Shown one piece after another: positions 1-7,655 of a stretch of 10,093 bases of DNA. Where the stretch lies: contig CAKVMF010000022.1 of assembly GCA_934771675.1 (NCBI GenBank), positions 1-10,093 of the forward strand, given 5' to 3'. The DNA comes from an uncultured Clostridia bacterium. Lineage in GTDB: Bacteria; Bacillota; Clostridia; Christensenellales; UBA1242. Under the pieces are notes generated by a model. That model saw only the letters and a list, made by a program, of their open reading frames with translations, was not told where the DNA came from and did not search any database. The position numbers and the translations under genes are program-made. Position 1 is the stretch's first letter. Each line of letters opens with the position of its first letter.

Positions 1-2
1 AT

Positions 3-1796
3 GTTGACGGAAGTATGTTTGTTTTGGTTTCAAACAATGAAGGTCAATCATTGGTTGCGATCAATTTAACATCCCTTGAAAAAACAGTAATTAAAACTGC
101 TGAATTTAACAATGGATTCAAAAAAATATCATCAACAAAAATTAATGACGGCGGTTTTGAAAAATACGTAATTTCTTTAGTTCCTGTTATTCTTGATGAA
201 TCTACGCCACCATGTGTTGCCTTTTTAAAAAAGGAAACTCTCGAACTTGAAAGTATACATGAAATAACAATTGGAGATGCTTTTGAAACCTTGAAACAAT
301 CATTAACAAAGTTTTTTGTTATTGATTCAATTTCAAACAAAATAAACATCATTTTTTTCTATGGAACAAAAGTTTCATTTGCTACTCTTTCACTTGAAGC
401 GCTTCAAAATAGTGAAGCCTTGACTGCTATAAATGAAATTTCAACACAACTTGAAAACACAACTTCAACAATAAAAATTTCAAACATAAATATGATGAAT
501 ATTGATTCAAAAGAATACTTTTTGATTAGTTATGTTGAAGAAGATACAGAACGTGAAATTATCAACTTTAATTCATCATTTTTGTATACATTTTTTATTG
601 ATGACAGCACAAATTCTTATTTTAAATGTGTAACAACTTCAACAAACCCAACCAGCAATACACGTGCGTTCACAAATGAAAATTCAAACTTTTTGTTAAC
701 TTCAAACAACATTGCAATTTTTCCTACCGATAATCAAAGTATAAGTTTTTGTGAGGTTTCTGTTGACAATTCAGGTTATTTGATTCCTCCTACTTCAAAA
801 TCTATCGCAAAGAATCCAGAAATCATCATAAGAGAGTATGAACCAGACAATTTTGTTTACATGACCACAACAAAAGACTGTGTTTTGCAAGATACTCCAT
901 GGAGTCCAACAGGAAAATTGGCAATTGCTAGTGGCTATGATATTATTTGTATTGGCGACGGTATGATAAAAACAATTGACACATCTGTTCCAGATGCAGA
1001 ATATGAAACCAAATATATTGCTGATTACAAGTTTTGTTTGTTCACAACAAATGACGGCGAAGATTCAAAAAATGTTACTGGTTATGTCAAATCAAGTTAT
1101 ATAAAAGAAAAAGATAAAATAAATATTGATGAATATGACTGTCCTGAATATTTCAAAGTTGTCCCCAACACAAAACTTTACACTCTCCCAACAAAAGTCA
1201 CAGGTCAAATCATTCCAAACAAGCCAGAAACAATTTTATTCTCAAAAGCAACAAAGATAAATGAAAACTACAGAATTCGTCTTGTTGATGCAATTTGTTC
1301 ATATAAATCACAACAATCAATCATGCTTAAAGTTGATTATAATGGCAAGGAAGGATATATCGAAAAATCAAATATTATCTTCCCTAGCGAGCAAGTTGAT
1401 TACATCATTACAAATTCTTCAATCAAAACTGATGATACTGTGGTTTACATAGACCTTGAGACAAAAGAAACACTCAACTTTAAACTAAACAAGGGCTACA
1501 GAGTTAAAATTACAGGCAAAAGAGATACAAAAACCGGTTACACAGCCATTTCTTTCAATGATGAATACGGAAATGAGTTTTCTGGTTACATTGCAACAGA
1601 TATTGTTTCAGCTGACAGCTGGTCAACTCTTCAAATTGTTGGTTCAGTTTTAATTGCAATAAATATTGGTCTTTTAATTTTGATTTTGAAATTTAGAAAA
1701 CAAAAAATTGGTAGCAATGGTCAAAAATACACCGACAGCAAAAAACCAAACTACAAAAAGAAAGAAACTGAAACATCGACAATTGTTGATGAATAA
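3..1796 (+). CDS. Membrane-anchored surface protein with SH3-like repeats (5' end outside window)
   Basis: The reading frame is open to the left edge: codons before the first ATG (position 15) read V-D-G-S with no stop and no ribosome site near it. The gene therefore very probably starts outside the window. Numbered from that ATG, residues 1-260 are beta-rich with no family I recognise. Residues about 280-530 hold three similar units, each ending in a GYV/GYI motif (GYVKSSYI at 357, GYIEKSNI at 448, GYIATDIV at 524), typical of the end of bacterial SH3-like domains. A hydrophobic helix at about 538-559 is followed by a basic tail (RKQK, KKPNYKKK). This predicts an extracellular body, one membrane pass and a cytosolic C-terminus. 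A role in binding cell wall or a partner protein is inference only. The gene is followed directly by a bidirectional terminator. Confidence 0.8.
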   Translation, partial: VDGSMFVLVSNNEGQSLVAINLTSLEKTVIKTAEFNNGFKKISSTKINDGGFEKYVISLVPVILDESTPPCVAFLKKETLELESIHEITIGDAFETLKQSLTKFFVIDSISNKINIIFFYGTKVSFATLSLEALQNSEALTAINEISTQLENTTSTIKISNINMMNIDSKEYFLISYVEEDTEREIINFNSSFLYTFFIDDSTNSYFKCVTTSTNPTSNTRAFTNENSNFLLTSNNIAIFPTDNQSISFCEVSVDNSGYLIPPTSKSIAKNPEIIIREYEPDNFVYMTTTKDCVLQDTPWSPTGKLAIASGYDIICIGDGMIKTIDTSVPDAEYETKYIADYKFCLFTTNDGEDSKNVTGYVKSSYIKEKDKINIDEYDCPEYFKVVPNTKLYTLPTKVTGQIIPNKPETILFSKATKINENYRIRLVDAICSYKSQQSIMLKVDYNGKEGYIEKSNIIFPSEQVDYIITNSSIKTDDTVVYIDLETKETLNFKLNKGYRVKITGKRDTKTGYTAISFNDEYGNEFSGYIATDIVSADSWSTLQIVGSVLIAINIGLLILILKFRKQKIGSNGQKYTDSKKPNYKKKETETSTIVDE

Positions 1797-1831
1797 AAAA
1801 ACCATGGATTAATTCCATGGTTTATTTTTTT
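1797..1831. terminator. Bidirectional intrinsic terminator between convergent genes
   Basis: A perfect 10-bp stem (AAACCATGGA at 1799-1808 with TCCATGGTTT at 1814-1823) encloses a 5-nt loop. It has a T-rich tract on the right and an A-tract on the left, so it can stop transcription from both sides. The right arm overlaps the TAA stop codon of the NUDIX gene on the minus strand. Confidence 0.88.
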
Positions 1832-2397
1832 GTTTTAAAATTTTTGTTTTGATTAGGTTTTTTATTGAAATTTTCAAAATCGATATCTTCATCAGCTTTG
1901 TATAGCAAAAATTCATTCATAGCCCTTTCAATCATAGACTTATCACGTTTTAATAGTCTTGCATTCATAACATCTTCATAGTCAAGAAAGCTGAGTGCAA
2001 CATCTCCAGCATCAAACTCCCCTTTAAGCCCCAAATTATTATTTTTAAAGCCTTTAAATTTGCAAAAGTAGAAATATTCAACTCGGTCTGAATCAAAGGT
2101 TATGCCGTCGTAATTAAAGTTTTTTGAGGTGTGATAATATTTTCCAACAATCTTTATTGGAATAACATCTGCACCAGTTTCTTCTAGTGCTTCTCGAATA
2201 ACTGTATCTCTTATGGATTCATTAACTTCAACAGTTCCACCAGGTATTGAAAATCCATTATGTTTATTTGAATGCAACAACAAAATTTGCCCCATATCGT
2301 TTAGAATAATTCCACGAACTTTTTTGGTGCATTTGTTATTTAAATAATTTTCGTAATATAATTTTGATTTTCCTTCAAAGTATTCTTTTGATGCCAT
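1822..2397 (-). CDS. NUDIX hydrolase
   Basis: The protein has 191 residues and a complete NUDIX box (G-x5-E-x7-RE-U-x-EE-x-G-U) at residues 54-76: G54, E60, R68-E69, E72-E73, G75. The glutamates bind the metal used to cut a nucleoside diphosphate linked to another group. The beta strands before the box (VRGIILNDMGQILLLHS) and the IPGG turn are typical of the fold. The C-terminal tail from about residue 170 is rich in Lys and Asn and probably disordered. The substrate cannot be read from the sequence; a housekeeping (d)NTP or nucleotide-sugar hydrolase is possible. The start is supported by AAGGAAA at 2401-2407 on the minus strand and a good promoter upstream. It is transcribed away from the ribokinase gene. 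Confidence 0.9.
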   Translation of the reverse strand: MASKEYFEGKSKLYYENYLNNKCTKKVRGIILNDMGQILLLHSNKHNGFSIPGGTVEVNESIRDTVIREALEETGADVIPIKIVGKYYHTSKNFNYDGITFDSDRVEYFYFCKFKGFKNNNLGLKGEFDAGDVALSFLDYEDVMNARLLKRDKSMIERAMNEFLLYKADEDIDFENFNKKPNQNKNFKTKK

Positions 2398-2417
2398 AAT
2401 TTTCCTTATAATAAATG

Positions 2418-2446
2418 ATTTTATACCATTTTAAATAATTTGTCAA
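2418..2446 (-). promoter_or_regulatory. Sigma-A-type promoter of the NUDIX gene
   Basis: On the minus strand a perfect -35 TTGACA (2446-2441), a 17-bp spacer and -10 TAAAAT (2423-2418) precede the gene. The start point would be near 2411, leaving a leader of about 14 nt that contains the ribosome site. Confidence 0.75.
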
Positions 2447-2550
2447 ACATCAATTACCTACACTTTCGAACATGAAAAAATCAAACGTATGTAAAAATTT
2501 TAGAAAATAGCAAAATAGGAATAAATTGTTTTTATTAATAATAATTTTTT

Positions 2551-2559
2551 TGATATAAT
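2551..2559 (+). promoter_or_regulatory. Extended -10 promoter of the ribokinase operon
   Basis: TGATATAAT is an extended -10 (TG-n-TATAAT). The -35 position (about 2531-2536, TTTATT) is poor, as often tolerated with an extended -10. A ribosome site AAAAGGA at 2571-2577 lies 10 nt before the ATG at 2588. The 190 bp between the NUDIX and ribokinase genes therefore hold two divergent promoters. Confidence 0.65.
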
Positions 2560-2587
2560 CTATTATAGTTAAAAGGAAAAAATAAAA

Positions 2588-3517
2588 ATGAAAAATAAAA
2601 TTGGAGTTGTTGGTAGCATTAACACAGATTTAGTTGTTACCACAAGAACATTACCTAAAGTTGGAGAAACCGTCACTGGTGATGAATTTAAAATTTGTTT
2701 TGGTGGAAAAGGTTGCAATGAAGCTGTTGCAGCCGCAAGACTCGGCGCAAAAGTTAACTTGTTTTCCGCTGTCGGCGAAGATTTGTTTAGTCAAAACATT
2801 CTAGCTCACCTTGATAGCGAAAATGTTTCTTTAACTGGCATAAAAAAAATTAAAGGAATGACTGGCGGAATCGCGAACATAACTGTTTGCAACAAAAACA
2901 ATCAGATAATTGTCGTTCCGGGAACGAATGCTTTGGTTGATACAACCCATATACTTGCCCACAAAAAAGAGATTTTGGAGTGTGGAATAATTGGCGGAAT
3001 GTTTGAAATTCCAATTGAAACTCTTGTTGAAACTAGCAAAATTTGCAAAGAAAATAACATCAAATTCGTTTTAAACCCTTCCCCAGTAAAAGAGTATCCT
3101 CTTGAACTTTTCGAAAATGCAACATATGTTATTGTAAATGAAATGGAAATTGAAAAAGTGAATGGCTACAATCCCAAAAATCCTACTGAAGTTTTGCTTA
3201 AATTTCCAAATAAACTTATTTTAACAAAAGGTGCAGATGGCTGTTATTATTCAGATGGTAAAAAGGTTTTGCATATTCCTGCAATAAATGTTCAAGTTGT
3301 GGACACAACTGGCGCTGGTGACACATTTTTGGGCTCATTTATGTTTGCAATAAACAATGGTTTAAAAATTGAAGAAGCTTTGACGTTTGCAAATATCTGT
3401 GCCGGTTTAAAAACAACAATTCTTGGTGCTCAAACCGGAATGCCAAAAATTGAAAAAGTTTTAACTTATATAAAGAAAAACAAAATTAAAATTGATATTC
3501 AAAAATTAAAAGCTTAA
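2588..3517 (+). CDS. rbsK: Ribokinase (PfkB family)
   Basis: Ribokinase phosphorylates D-ribose to ribose-5-phosphate with ATP in the cytosol. The 309-residue length matches the family. The N-terminus has the substrate motif GSINTDLV (residues 9-16, Asp14 probably contacting ribose) and the first PfkB signature GGKGCNEAVAAARLGA at 39-54. NPSPVKEYP (163-171) and VNEMEIEKVNG (183-193) match the ribokinase-specific NPAP and NE-x-E regions. The second PfkB signature, DTTGAGDTF at 239-247, supplies the anion hole and the catalytic base Asp245. GAQTGMP (280-286) is the usual ATP-lid/cation region. The next gene, 41 bp downstream with no terminator between, encodes a nucleoside hydrolase that would supply ribose, which strengthens ribose over other sugars. 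No ribose transporter or RbsR regulator lies in the window. Confidence 0.9.
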   Translation: MKNKIGVVGSINTDLVVTTRTLPKVGETVTGDEFKICFGGKGCNEAVAAARLGAKVNLFSAVGEDLFSQNILAHLDSENVSLTGIKKIKGMTGGIANITVCNKNNQIIVVPGTNALVDTTHILAHKKEILECGIIGGMFEIPIETLVETSKICKENNIKFVLNPSPVKEYPLELFENATYVIVNEMEIEKVNGYNPKNPTEVLLKFPNKLILTKGADGCYYSDGKKVLHIPAINVQVVDTTGAGDTFLGSFMFAINNGLKIEEALTFANICAGLKTTILGAQTGMPKIEKVLTYIKKNKIKIDIQKLKA

Positions 3518-3558
3518 TTTTGATTTAAGATTATCATATAAACACTTTAGGAGAAAAA

Positions 3559-4464
3559 ATGACTAAAAAAACATTGATTGTAGACACCGATCCAGGCATT
3601 GATGATGCGCTTGCGTTGCTACTTTTGTATAAATTTAAAAATGAATTTAATATAAAACTTTTCTGCTCAACTGCTGGAAATATTCCAATTGAAATAACAA
3701 CAAACAACTTGAAATTTTTTGTAAAAAACTATTTTGATGGTTGCATTGTTGCAAAAGGTTCTGAATCTCCTTTGGTTAAATCAAAATCAGTTGACGCTGA
3801 AAATATTCACGGCAAAAATGGACTTGGAAATTTTAAAATTTCAAAACAAAATTATCCTGTTAGTCCAAATTCAGTTGAAATTATGTATGAAACAATCAAA
3901 AATAGTAGAAACAAAGTTACACTGCTCTGCCTTGGACCATTAACAAATATTGCAAAGCTTTTGATTATTCATCCAGATATTAAAGCAAAAATTGAACATA
4001 TTTACACCATGATTGGTTCAGTTAAAGGCAAAGGAAATATAACTCCATATGCAGAGTTTAACTCATATTTTGACCCTGAAGCTTTTGATTTGGTCGTAAA
4101 AAGTAATGTTCCATTAATTATTAATCCAATGGAATTAGGTGTTGAATGTATGGTTAAAAAAAGTGAATTTGTTGCTGAAAAACAAACAAAAACACAAGTT
4201 CTTATTCAAGAAATGATTGACGGAAGTTATGAAACCTTTGATCCAACATCTTTTGCAATTTTTGATACCCTTTCAGTTTTAGCTCTTGCTAAACCAGAAT
4301 TTTTTGAGTTTAAAAATTGCTGGATTGATATCGAAACCTATGGTGAAAAAACTGGCCAAAGCTTAATAAAAGACAAACCAGATGGAATGCACTGCTACCA
4401 AGTTATTAAAGATGTAAAAACAACAACCGACTTTATTTTATCCGCATTAAAAAGCATTGATTAA
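3559..4464 (+). CDS. Inosine-uridine-preferring nucleoside hydrolase family protein
   Basis: This cytosolic enzyme family splits the N-glycosidic bond of nucleosides to free base and ribose. The 301-residue protein has the calcium-binding signature DTDPGIDDALALLLL at 9-23 (D11, D15, D16), HGKNGLG at 84-90, the substrate/metal segment AEFNSYFDPEA at 165-175 and the metal Asp at D236 in FDTLSV. Most purine-using members have a His just before this last Asp (HD); here it is Phe235, so the leaving-group step or base preference may differ. The start is fixed by AGGAG at 3549-3553, 5 nt before the ATG. It is the second gene of an operon with ribokinase, giving a nucleoside to ribose to ribose-5-phosphate route. 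The exact substrate (purine, pyrimidine or mixed) is not decided by the sequence. Confidence 0.88.
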   Translation: MTKKTLIVDTDPGIDDALALLLLYKFKNEFNIKLFCSTAGNIPIEITTNNLKFFVKNYFDGCIVAKGSESPLVKSKSVDAENIHGKNGLGNFKISKQNYPVSPNSVEIMYETIKNSRNKVTLLCLGPLTNIAKLLIIHPDIKAKIEHIYTMIGSVKGKGNITPYAEFNSYFDPEAFDLVVKSNVPLIINPMELGVECMVKKSEFVAEKQTKTQVLIQEMIDGSYETFDPTSFAIFDTLSVLALAKPEFFEFKNCWIDIETYGEKTGQSLIKDKPDGMHCYQVIKDVKTTTDFILSALKSID

Positions 4465-4512
4465 TATAAAAATTAAAAAATAACTAAATTTCATAATTTG
4501 AATCTTACAACA

Positions 4513-4548
4513 AAAAAGACCAAACCACTTTTGTGATCTGGTCTTTTT
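4513..4548 (+). terminator. Intrinsic terminator of the ribokinase-nucleoside hydrolase operon
   Basis: A 10-bp perfect stem (AAAAAGACCA at 4513-4522 with TGGTCTTTTT at 4539-4548) has an inner CAC/GTG pairing over a TTTT loop. The T-run is part of the stem end. It lies 48 bp after the hydrolase stop codon. Confidence 0.85.
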
Positions 4549-4559
4549 ATGGTGCACCA

Positions 4560-4602
4560 AAAAATGTCTAAATTGAACCAATAGTTTAATTTAGACATTT
4601 TT
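4560..4602. terminator. Long near-perfect hairpin, terminator-like
   Basis: AAAAATGTCTAAATTGAAC at 4560-4578 pairs with 4584-4602 through 19 bp with one G-T pair, leaving a 5-nt loop CAATA. It ends in T-runs on both strands. It follows the operon terminator by 11 bp, with the palindrome GGTGCACC (4551-4558) between them. It may be a second terminator insulating the methyltransferase promoter, or it may mark the left border of the restriction island. Confidence 0.6.
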
Positions 4603-4632
4603 ATTTAATGATAGAAAAAACCAAAATATTTC

Positions 4633-4651
4633 GTCTCATTTTTTGGGTCTC
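4633..4651 (+). promoter_or_regulatory. Two direct-repeat GTCTC sites upstream of the methyltransferase promoter
   Basis: CGTCTC (4632-4637) and GGTCTC (4646-4651) share GTCTC in the same orientation, 14 bp apart. The second ends 3 bp before the -35 box. GTCTC is the core recognised by Alw26I, with Eco31I (GGTCTC) and Esp3I (CGTCTC) as six-base versions, and the endonuclease downstream has that family's signature. By eye the only other GTCTC/GAGAC in the window is at 1458-1462. A control role, through methyltransferase binding or methylation of its own promoter, is inference. Confidence 0.5.
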
Positions 4652-4654
4652 CGT

Positions 4655-4683
4655 TTGACTTTTATTCTATAATATGTTAAAAT
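4655..4683 (+). promoter_or_regulatory. Promoter of the fused methyltransferase gene
   Basis: -35 TTGACT (4655-4660), exactly 17 bp, and -10 TAAAAT (4678-4683) preceded by TG (4675-4676), i.e. an extended -10. The start point would be near 4690 and the leader about 18 nt. A perfect TATAAT at 4668-4673 is an alternative -10; its -35 would then fall on the second GTCTC site. Confidence 0.65.
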
Positions 4684-4697
4684 TCATTTATCAATTT

Positions 4698-4701
4698 GGA
4701 G
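4698..4701 (+). promoter_or_regulatory. Shine-Dalgarno that sets the methyltransferase start
   Basis: GGAG at 4698-4701 lies 6 nt before ATG 4708. An upstream in-frame TTG at 4696 overlaps this site and would have no ribosome site of its own, so ATG 4708 is chosen as the start. Confidence 0.75.
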
Positions 4702-4707
4702 ATTTGT

Positions 4708-7638
4708 ATGTGCTTTTGGGAAGAATTAATTAATAAAAATACTAAATTTGAAAAATCGTTAGAAAAAAATCACCGAAAAGAATCTGGCAGTTATTATACT
4801 CCATTATCTATCGCTGATTATATGGTCAATAATTTGTTTGATACATTAAGTGATTTGTCAAATATTAAGAATTTAAAATTTTTAGAGCCATGTGTCGGTA
4901 CTGGCAATTTGGTCATATCTTATCTAAAAAAAATACGCTCATTAAATTTACCATTTGAGGACAACCTAAAAATATTAAACAATATTTATGTTTGTGATTC
5001 GAATATTAATGCGTTAATGCTTTATAAAGAAAATATTAGTGCTATTGCAGAAAATCAATTTGGTGTCAAATTAGAAAATCAATATTTTGAAACACATATT
5101 GGTGGAGCTCTTTTATATAATATGGAAAACCCACAAGGCAATTACATACCCATTACAGAAATTTTTCCTAATGTGAATAAATTTGATATAGTTATAACAA
5201 ATCCACCTTATAAAAATTTGAAAGCTGAACGAAATCAATTTTCTTCAATAGAAGAATATAACAATGCAAAACGAACCTACTCTAACATTTCAAAATTATC
5301 ACTTATAAATCAGAAATTTGCTACTAATGGCATCTTAAATATTTATAAGCTTTTTATTGAAGAAATAATAGAAAAATACACAAATAAACATGCTTATATC
5401 TCATTATTAGTTCCTAACTCTATTCTAACAGATAAAACATGTGAAAAAATACGTGAAAGACTTTTTACTACTACAAAAATCACCAACATAAAAACCATTC
5501 CAGAAAATAATTTATTAATTGATGCAAAACAAGCATTATGCTCTATCAATATAGAAAAAGGTAAGTTGACTGATATTATTGAAATTGACTCAAATGATAA
5601 AAAATATTTTTATGATATTCGAAAGTCTAAAACAAACTCTAATGCTATTATTCTAATGGAAGAATCTGAATTAAATACTTTATCAAAATTAAGTTCATTT
5701 CCTAGAATGAAGGAATTGAAATTTATTCATAATTTGAGAGGTGAACTGGATTTAACCTTATACAAAAATGATATTTTAGCTTGCCAAGTTTCTGATTATC
5801 CACTTATCAGGGGAAGGAATATAGATTACTATAATTTGAAAAACATCATTGAATATGTTAATCCAGAGTTTATAAATAAGACAGCAAAAAAAGAGTTTAT
5901 TCACAATGAAAGAATTGCCTGTCAGCAAATCTCAAATATGACAAAAGAAAGAAGATTGATTTTTTCTTATGTTCCCAAGGACTATATTTTAGGAAATTCT
6001 TGCAATTTTATTTCGATTGATAATAACTTGTTTAATATTGATATATTCTTTATCTTAGCCATTTTAAATTCAAATTTGATTAATTGGTTGTTCAAATTGA
6101 CAAGTAGCAATAATCATGTTAACAATTATGAGCTAGCCGAATTACCAATCCCTATCGATTGTAGTAATAAAAAAAGAATATCTAATCTATCGCTTGAATA
6201 TTTAAAAACCCATTCGCATTCTATACTAAAAGAGTTAGAACATGAAATTATGTTTGCCTATGGACTAACAGACAATGGAGAAGATATAAAAACAGATGTA
6301 AAAATTGATAATGTTATAATTAAGAATTTTATTAATGATATGAGATTTATTACAAATACATTTGATTCAAATATAGCTACAAAACTTATTACTAAAGAAA
6401 TAACTTGCAATGAATTTATTTTAAAGGAAATAAATTCAATAAACATTGCCGATCAGCAAGTTGTTATTGATATTATAACAAAATACCAAAAATTGTATAA
6501 TAATGAGATTTTAAATCATACAACGTTTAAATTAAGTGAACTTGATTTGGAAATGATTAAACACGTGCCGCAAGGTGGAAATTGGAAAGATATTTCAAAA
6601 GAAACAATGCAAAAATCAAAGAGATTACTACGAATAAATGAAACTGGTGGACGAACAACTCTATATGGTAGAATTGATTATAATAAACCAAGTTATACGA
6701 TTACAACATATTTTAATCGACCTGGAAATGGAACATATGTGCATCCAAATCACGAACGAGTTTTATCGGTAAGAGAAGCATGTAGATTTCAATCATTGCC
6801 TGATTATTATTATATTACTGGGAATAAAACGCAAATGTTAAAACAAATAGGAAATGCAGTCCCTTCTGTTCTAGCCTATCAAATAGGAATAAATATAAAA
6901 AAAATAGCAAAATGCAATAAATCAGTAGACCTGTTTTGCGGGCTTGGTGGTCTTACCTATGGATTAAAGCAAGCAGGAATCAAATCAGTAATAAGTAATG
7001 ATATAGAATCAGCATTTTGTCATACATTAAAGGTTAATAATCCTGAAATATACACATATTGTGGAGATATAACACTTTCTGAAACAAAAGAACATATTAT
7101 TAAACTTGCTAAAGAGAATTGTGCCGATATTATATGTGGTGGTCCACCATGCCAAGGTTTTTCACTGGCTGGTTTTAGATCAGAAAACGATCCTAGAAAT
7201 CAATTATTTAGAGATTTTGTTGAATTAGTGAAAGCTATCAGCCCAAAAGTTATTATTTTTGAAAATGTTGAAGGATTATTATCCTATCAAAATGGTGAAA
7301 CATATAAAAGTATATTAGAATTGTTTTCAGAATTAAACTATAATACAGAGGGACGTACTTTACAAGCAGAAGAATATGGTGTACCACAAAAGAGAAAAAG
7401 GGTAATTATTATTTGTACACGCAAGGATATTCATTGTTTACCTGCAGATTTATATCCAACAAAAATCACAAACAAACAAGAAAATTATATAACTGCAAAA
7501 CAAGCAATTTACGATTTAGATGCCATTCCTTGTGGAGAAATAAGTTATTATAAAAGTGATTATCACTCAGATTACATTGATTTAATGAAAGGTATGATAA
7601 CATATGAAGAATATATAAAAAAAATAAGTGGAGAGTAA
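4708..7638 (+). CDS. Fused type IIS DNA methyltransferase: N6-adenine domain plus circularly permuted cytosine-5 domain
   Basis: The predicted protein has 976 residues from ATG 4708. The N-terminal half is a gamma-type N6-adenine methyltransferase: motif X GSYYTP (27-32), AdoMet motif I LEPCVGTGN (59-67), catalytic NPPY (165-168), then a target-recognition-like region to about 486 with NNHVNNYELAELPIP as in Eco57I/type I-like enzymes. Residues about 490-620 look helical. The C-terminal part is a cytosine-5 methyltransferase with motifs in the order IX (REACRFQSLP, 689-698), X (GNAVPS, 715-720), I (DLFCGLGG, 741-748), IV (GGPPCQGFS, 811-819, catalytic Cys815), VI (ENVEGL, 852-857), VIII (PQKRKR, 893-898). 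The normal order is I-IV-VI-VIII-TRD-IX-X, so the domain is circularly permuted, and no ordinary recognition domain is evident. All catalytic motifs are intact. It would methylate A on one strand and C on the other of an asymmetric site, protecting it from the convergent nuclease. Confidence 0.9.
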   Translation: MCFWEELINKNTKFEKSLEKNHRKESGSYYTPLSIADYMVNNLFDTLSDLSNIKNLKFLEPCVGTGNLVISYLKKIRSLNLPFEDNLKILNNIYVCDSNINALMLYKENISAIAENQFGVKLENQYFETHIGGALLYNMENPQGNYIPITEIFPNVNKFDIVITNPPYKNLKAERNQFSSIEEYNNAKRTYSNISKLSLINQKFATNGILNIYKLFIEEIIEKYTNKHAYISLLVPNSILTDKTCEKIRERLFTTTKITNIKTIPENNLLIDAKQALCSINIEKGKLTDIIEIDSNDKKYFYDIRKSKTNSNAIILMEESELNTLSKLSSFPRMKELKFIHNLRGELDLTLYKNDILACQVSDYPLIRGRNIDYYNLKNIIEYVNPEFINKTAKKEFIHNERIACQQISNMTKERRLIFSYVPKDYILGNSCNFISIDNNLFNIDIFFILAILNSNLINWLFKLTSSNNHVNNYELAELPIPIDCSNKKRISNLSLEYLKTHSHSILKELEHEIMFAYGLTDNGEDIKTDVKIDNVIIKNFINDMRFITNTFDSNIATKLITKEITCNEFILKEINSINIADQQVVIDIITKYQKLYNNEILNHTTFKLSELDLEMIKHVPQGGNWKDISKETMQKSKRLLRINETGGRTTLYGRIDYNKPSYTITTYFNRPGNGTYVHPNHERVLSVREACRFQSLPDYYYITGNKTQMLKQIGNAVPSVLAYQIGINIKKIAKCNKSVDLFCGLGGLTYGLKQAGIKSVISNDIESAFCHTLKVNNPEIYTYCGDITLSETKEHIIKLAKENCADIICGGPPCQGFSLAGFRSENDPRNQLFRDFVELVKAISPKVIIFENVEGLLSYQNGETYKSILELFSELNYNTEGRTLQAEEYGVPQKRKRVIIICTRKDIHCLPADLYPTKITNKQENYITAKQAIYDLDAIPCGEISYYKSDYHSDYIDLMKGMITYEEYIKKISGE

Positions 7639-7655
7639 TACTCCGCTTATTCTTT
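7617..7655. terminator. Bidirectional terminator shared by methyltransferase and nuclease genes
   Basis: AATAAG-T-GGAG (7623-7633) pairs with CTCC-G-CTTATT (7641-7651) through 11 bp including one T-G pair, with a 7-nt loop. Eight A's at 7617-7624 give a U-tract for the minus-strand transcript; the plus side has a weaker CTTTATTTA tract. The hairpin covers the stop codons of both convergent genes, which lie only 8 bp apart. Confidence 0.75.

Noticed and set aside
44..352. Antisense open frame of 102 codons inside the surface protein gene
   Set aside because: It lies fully within a longer coding gene and has no convincing homology or promoter; a shadow frame.
1261..1452. Alternate-frame open frame of 63 codons in the surface protein gene; a similar one of 69 codons at 3734-3943 in the nucleoside hydrolase gene
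   Set aside because: Both lie inside well-supported genes with normal protein features in the main frame.
4551..4602. Insertion sequence end (IS3-like TGTCTAA repeats)
   Set aside because: The two arms face each other across only 5 nt, no transposase or target duplication is visible, and a hairpin explains them.
4621..4707. Binding box for a restriction controller (C) protein
   Set aside because: No C-protein gene is in the window and no paired GACT/AGTC-like boxes are present; the repeats here are GTCTC.
6258..6446. Antisense open frame of 62 codons inside the methyltransferase gene
   Set aside because: Low-complexity hydrophobic translation that mirrors AT-rich coding sequence, with no family match.
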